Shown: piece after piece, positions 41,337 to 43,659 of the stretch
Position numbering within the stretch: the stretch's first letter is position 1
How the letters are laid out: each line of letters opens with the position of its first letter
NCBI GenBank assembly: GCA_964583765.1
Contig: CAZOWW010000029.1
Span: forward strand, 1-43,659
Source: CAZOWW01 sp964583765
GTDB taxonomy: Bacteria; Actinomycetota; Actinomycetes; Actinomycetales; Kineosporiaceae
DNA length: 43,659 nt
Reading direction: 5' to 3'
Made by a program: the position numbers and the translations under genes
Notes under the pieces: generated by a model
What the model was told of the DNA's origin: nothing
What the model saw: the letters and a program-made list of their open reading frames with translations, nothing else
The model's database searches: none

Positions 41337-43220
41337 GTGACCAGGGAGTCCTTCCTCCGGCGACACCAGGACGCGGTGTTCCTGACCGGCGTCCTCGCGC
41401 TGACCCTCCTGGTCTATCTGAACTCCCTGCGAAACGGATTCATCGACTTCGACGACCCCGAGAACATCCTGGACAACTACGCTATCCGGGGCCTCTCCTG
41501 GGTCGACATCCGTCATTTCTTCGGCACTCCGCTGGAGTTCATGTACACCCCGCTGGTGTCCCTGTCCTACGCGGTGGACTACCGGCTCGGCGGACTGCAT
41601 CCGGGCGTGTACCACGCCACGAACCTGGTGCTGCACCTGTCGAACGTCGTCCTGGTGTACCTGGCGTTCCGGCGGCTGACGCGCACGCCGTTCGTCGCCC
41701 GCGCGGTCACGCTCCTCTTCGCGGTGCACCCCATGAACGTGGACGGCGTGGCCTGGATCGCCACCCGCAGCAGCCTGCTCTCGACCTTCTTCTTCCTGGG
41801 CGCGCTCGTCCTCTACGACCGGTACGCGCGGAGCGGGCGCCGAGAGTTGTTGGTCCTGTCCGTGGTGGCCTTCGCGTGCGCCGCCCTCTCGAAGTCGCCC
41901 ACGGTCGTGCTCCCCCTCGTGCTGCTCCTGTGGGACCACCAGTTGGGCCGCCGGCCACGTCCCCGGGTGCTCCTCGAGAAGGTGCCGTATCTCGTCATCT
42001 CCCTGGTGATCGGGATCATCGGGCTGCACTTCCGGGTGGACACCACCACGACCTACCACTACTCCGTCCTCGACCGCGTGTTCCTCGTGCTGTCGTCGAT
42101 GACCGTCTACCTGGTCAAGCTCGTGGTGCCGTACCCGCTGTCCTTCGCCTACGCCTATCCGGTCCCGGAGCACGGCCACCTGCCGTGGTGGCTCTACCCG
42201 AGCGGTCTCGTGCTGATCCCGGTGATCTGGGCACTGCACCGGATCGGCGTGCCCGGCCGGGTCCTGGTGCTCGGGTTCGGTTTCTTCGCCGTGACCATCG
42301 TGCTGAGCCAGAGCGTCCTGCTCGTGGACAACTTCCGCGCCGACCGGTACGCCTACCTGCCCTATCTCGGGCTGCTGTACGTCGTCGGTCACCTCGCCGA
42401 GCAGGCCTGGCAGTGGGCCAGGTCGCGCAGACAGGTGCTGGGGGCCACTGTTCTCGCCGCGGGCGCGGTGCTCGCGGTGGTCTCGCTCGCGGTGACCGCC
42501 GCCGTGCGGGTGGGCCAGTGGCACGACACGCTCAGCATCACGAACGACGCGATCAGCCACGAGCCCGGGATCCCGTTCCTCTACAACAGCCGCGGTATCG
42601 CGGAGTACCAGCACGGCGATCTCACCGCGGCCCAGCGCGACTTCACCAAGGCCGTCACGCTCGACCCCAGCTTCAGCCTCGGCTACTACTACCTGGGCGT
42701 GCTGCGCGCCGACGCCGGCGACGCCAAGGGCGCGATCGCCCAGTACGACCTGGCCCTGTCCCACTCCTCCGGGCTGGTGGCCGCGTACACCGACCGGGGG
42801 AAGGCGGAACTGACCCTGGGCGACCCGGCGGCCGCCGAGCAGGATCTCTCGACCGCCATCGGCATGAACGCCTACGCCGTGGACGCCCTCTACAACCGCG
42901 GCATCGCCCGGTTCGACCAGGGCCACTACGCCGACGCGATCACGGACTACACGGCGGCCCTGCGGCTCAAGCCCGACTACGCCGACGCCTACAACAACCG
43001 CGGCAGCGCCGAGTTCGAGCAGGGCATGGTGCAGGCGGCCGGTGAGGACTTCCAGAAGGCGATCGTCCTGGATCCCGGCTACGGCGACGCCTACTTCAAC
43101 CGGGGTGTCGTCCGCATGCGTGAGGGCGATCGGACGGCGGCCTGCGCGGACTGGCGCACGGCCTCGACGCTGGGCGCATCCGCGGCCGCGGCGTCCGTGG
43201 CCAAGAACTGCTCGGGATAA
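41337..43220 (+). CDS. TMTC-like membrane protein with C-terminal TPR repeats
   Basis: The protein has 627 residues. The N-terminal 390 or so contain about ten TM helices and a first outside loop with GFIDFDDPENIL (34-45), resembling the acidic motif of GT-C glycosyltransferases such as TMTC O-mannosyltransferases. From about residue 410, six TPR units follow (for example LYNSRGIAEYQHGDL, LYNRGIARFDQGHY and AYNNRGSAEFEQGM). I infer a lipid-sugar-dependent protein glycosyltransferase; a non-catalytic membrane TPR protein is the alternative. GTG 41337 is chosen because upstream sequence is not conserved-looking and a -10 box sits just ahead. It is divergent from the Thr-rich lipoprotein. Confidence 0.85.
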   Translation: MTRESFLRRHQDAVFLTGVLALTLLVYLNSLRNGFIDFDDPENILDNYAIRGLSWVDIRHFFGTPLEFMYTPLVSLSYAVDYRLGGLHPGVYHATNLVLHLSNVVLVYLAFRRLTRTPFVARAVTLLFAVHPMNVDGVAWIATRSSLLSTFFFLGALVLYDRYARSGRRELLVLSVVAFACAALSKSPTVVLPLVLLLWDHQLGRRPRPRVLLEKVPYLVISLVIGIIGLHFRVDTTTTYHYSVLDRVFLVLSSMTVYLVKLVVPYPLSFAYAYPVPEHGHLPWWLYPSGLVLIPVIWALHRIGVPGRVLVLGFGFFAVTIVLSQSVLLVDNFRADRYAYLPYLGLLYVVGHLAEQAWQWARSRRQVLGATVLAAGAVLAVVSLAVTAAVRVGQWHDTLSITNDAISHEPGIPFLYNSRGIAEYQHGDLTAAQRDFTKAVTLDPSFSLGYYYLGVLRADAGDAKGAIAQYDLALSHSSGLVAAYTDRGKAELTLGDPAAAEQDLSTAIGMNAYAVDALYNRGIARFDQGHYADAITDYTAALRLKPDYADAYNNRGSAEFEQGMVQAAGEDFQKAIVLDPGYGDAYFNRGVVRMREGDRTAACADWRTASTLGASAAAASVAKNCSG

Positions 43221-43262
43221 CTCGGCAGTCACGGCACCGGCGGCTGAGCACGGTCGGAGCCG

Positions 43263-43304
43263 CGCACGCCTGCGCCCGCGAGATCCGCAGGGCGCAGGCG
43301 TGCG
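43263..43304. terminator. Strong bidirectional hairpin between convergent genes
   Basis: A perfect 15-bp inverted repeat (43263-43277 with 43290-43304) encloses a 12-nt loop. It lies 43 nt past the TMTC-like stop and 64 nt from the converging gene's stop. No T-run follows. Confidence 0.75.
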
Positions 43305-43367
43305 GCGGTCAACCTCAGACACGCGGGCGGGGCTGTCGGGCGCGAGGCCCGCCCTGCCGTGGTGCGG

Positions 43368-43659
43368 TCAGCGCCGAACCGTCGGGATGATCGCCGCCAG
43401 ATCGCCGGACGGATCCCCCGACACCCGGGTGTAGTAGTAGAGCCAGAACATGCCGCCCTTCGACCCGGGGAAGACGTACACCGTGCAGTAGACGGGCGCC
43501 TCCGAGGTCGCGGACGGGTTGAGCTTCTCCACCGCGGTCAGCCTGACCGCCGCGGTCCCGTCGACCTCGCTCTGCTCGCCCCGGATGTCGCTCATGGCCT
43601 TCTGGGAGCGGAGCCCGGCCATGAGCTGCTGGACCAACTCGTCATTGACGGAGGGCAGG
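43368..43659 (-). CDS. 3' end of an unidentified protein gene (partial)
   Basis: The visible 96 residues continue past the right edge of the window. They include NDELVQQLMAGLRSQKAM, a charged segment and PVYCTVYVFPGSKGGMFWLYYYT. This could be the C-terminal part of a secreted or membrane protein, but I do not recognise the family. It converges with the TMTC-like gene. Confidence 0.65.
   Translation of the reverse strand, partial: LPSVNDELVQQLMAGLRSQKAMSDIRGEQSEVDGTAAVRLTAVEKLNPSATSEAPVYCTVYVFPGSKGGMFWLYYYTRVSGDPSGDLAAIIPTVRR

Overview
This window looks like a very GC-rich actinobacterial (Actinomycetes) chromosome segment. The evidence is the strong GC bias, the frequent GTG starts, the 4-nt start/stop overlaps, and a conserved actinobacterial core order: leuA, era, CNNM/CBS protein, ybeY, phoH, HIT, rsmE, dnaJ, hrcA, hemW, lepA, rpsT, holA, comEC, comEA, degV, leuS. 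I cannot place it to genus from sequence alone. No rRNA, tRNA, IS element, prophage or CRISPR array was recognised.

Layout. 1-5735 (minus): the 5' part of leuA behind a short leucine leader peptide, then the overlapping chain ybeY > CNNM/CBS protein > era, preceded by HIT and phoH. 6027-7912 (plus): a two-gene insert, a SigE-family sigma factor and a one-TM GerMN/Gmad2-type protein, splits the usual rsmE-HIT junction and ends in a 22-bp direct repeat shared with the rsmE tail. 7975-11226 (minus): hrcA-dnaJ-rsmE behind a clear CIRCE operator. 11460-18745: DUF3097, DUF4870, a GH27 alpha-galactosidase, hemW, a MOSC protein and lepA. 18853-22411 (minus): the triad of circularly permuted ATP-grasp, alpha-E and transglutaminase-like proteins; the ATP-grasp protein carries a polyglutamine tail. 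22726-31524: rpsT facing holA-comEC-comEA, then degV and leuS. leuS is preceded by a second leucine leader peptide and a terminator-like hairpin. 31795-39397: envelope and signalling genes, namely a six-TM GGDEF protein, a methyltransferase, a GT-B glycosyltransferase, an LPG-synthase/AglD-like membrane protein, a DHH phosphoesterase and a soluble LacI-type-sensor/GGDEF fusion. 39865-43659: a Thr-rich beta-helix lipoprotein divergent from a TMTC-like membrane/TPR protein, and the 3' end of an unidentified gene.

Most notable signal: leuA and leuS, 30 kb apart, are each preceded by a tiny ORF with three consecutive leucine codons (each set is CTC, CTG and CTT, with CTT last). In both, a 10-bp stem begins exactly 5 nt after the CTT codon, and a TANNNT box lies exactly 6 nt before the ATG, which predicts a leaderless leader-peptide mRNA. 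The same TANNNT-N6-start arrangement occurs at DUF3097, the LPG-synthase-like gene and the beta-helix lipoprotein, so leaderless transcription seems common here. Short tandem duplications of 12-22 bp, a CAG/CAA tract and a hexamer repeat are further recurrent oddities.
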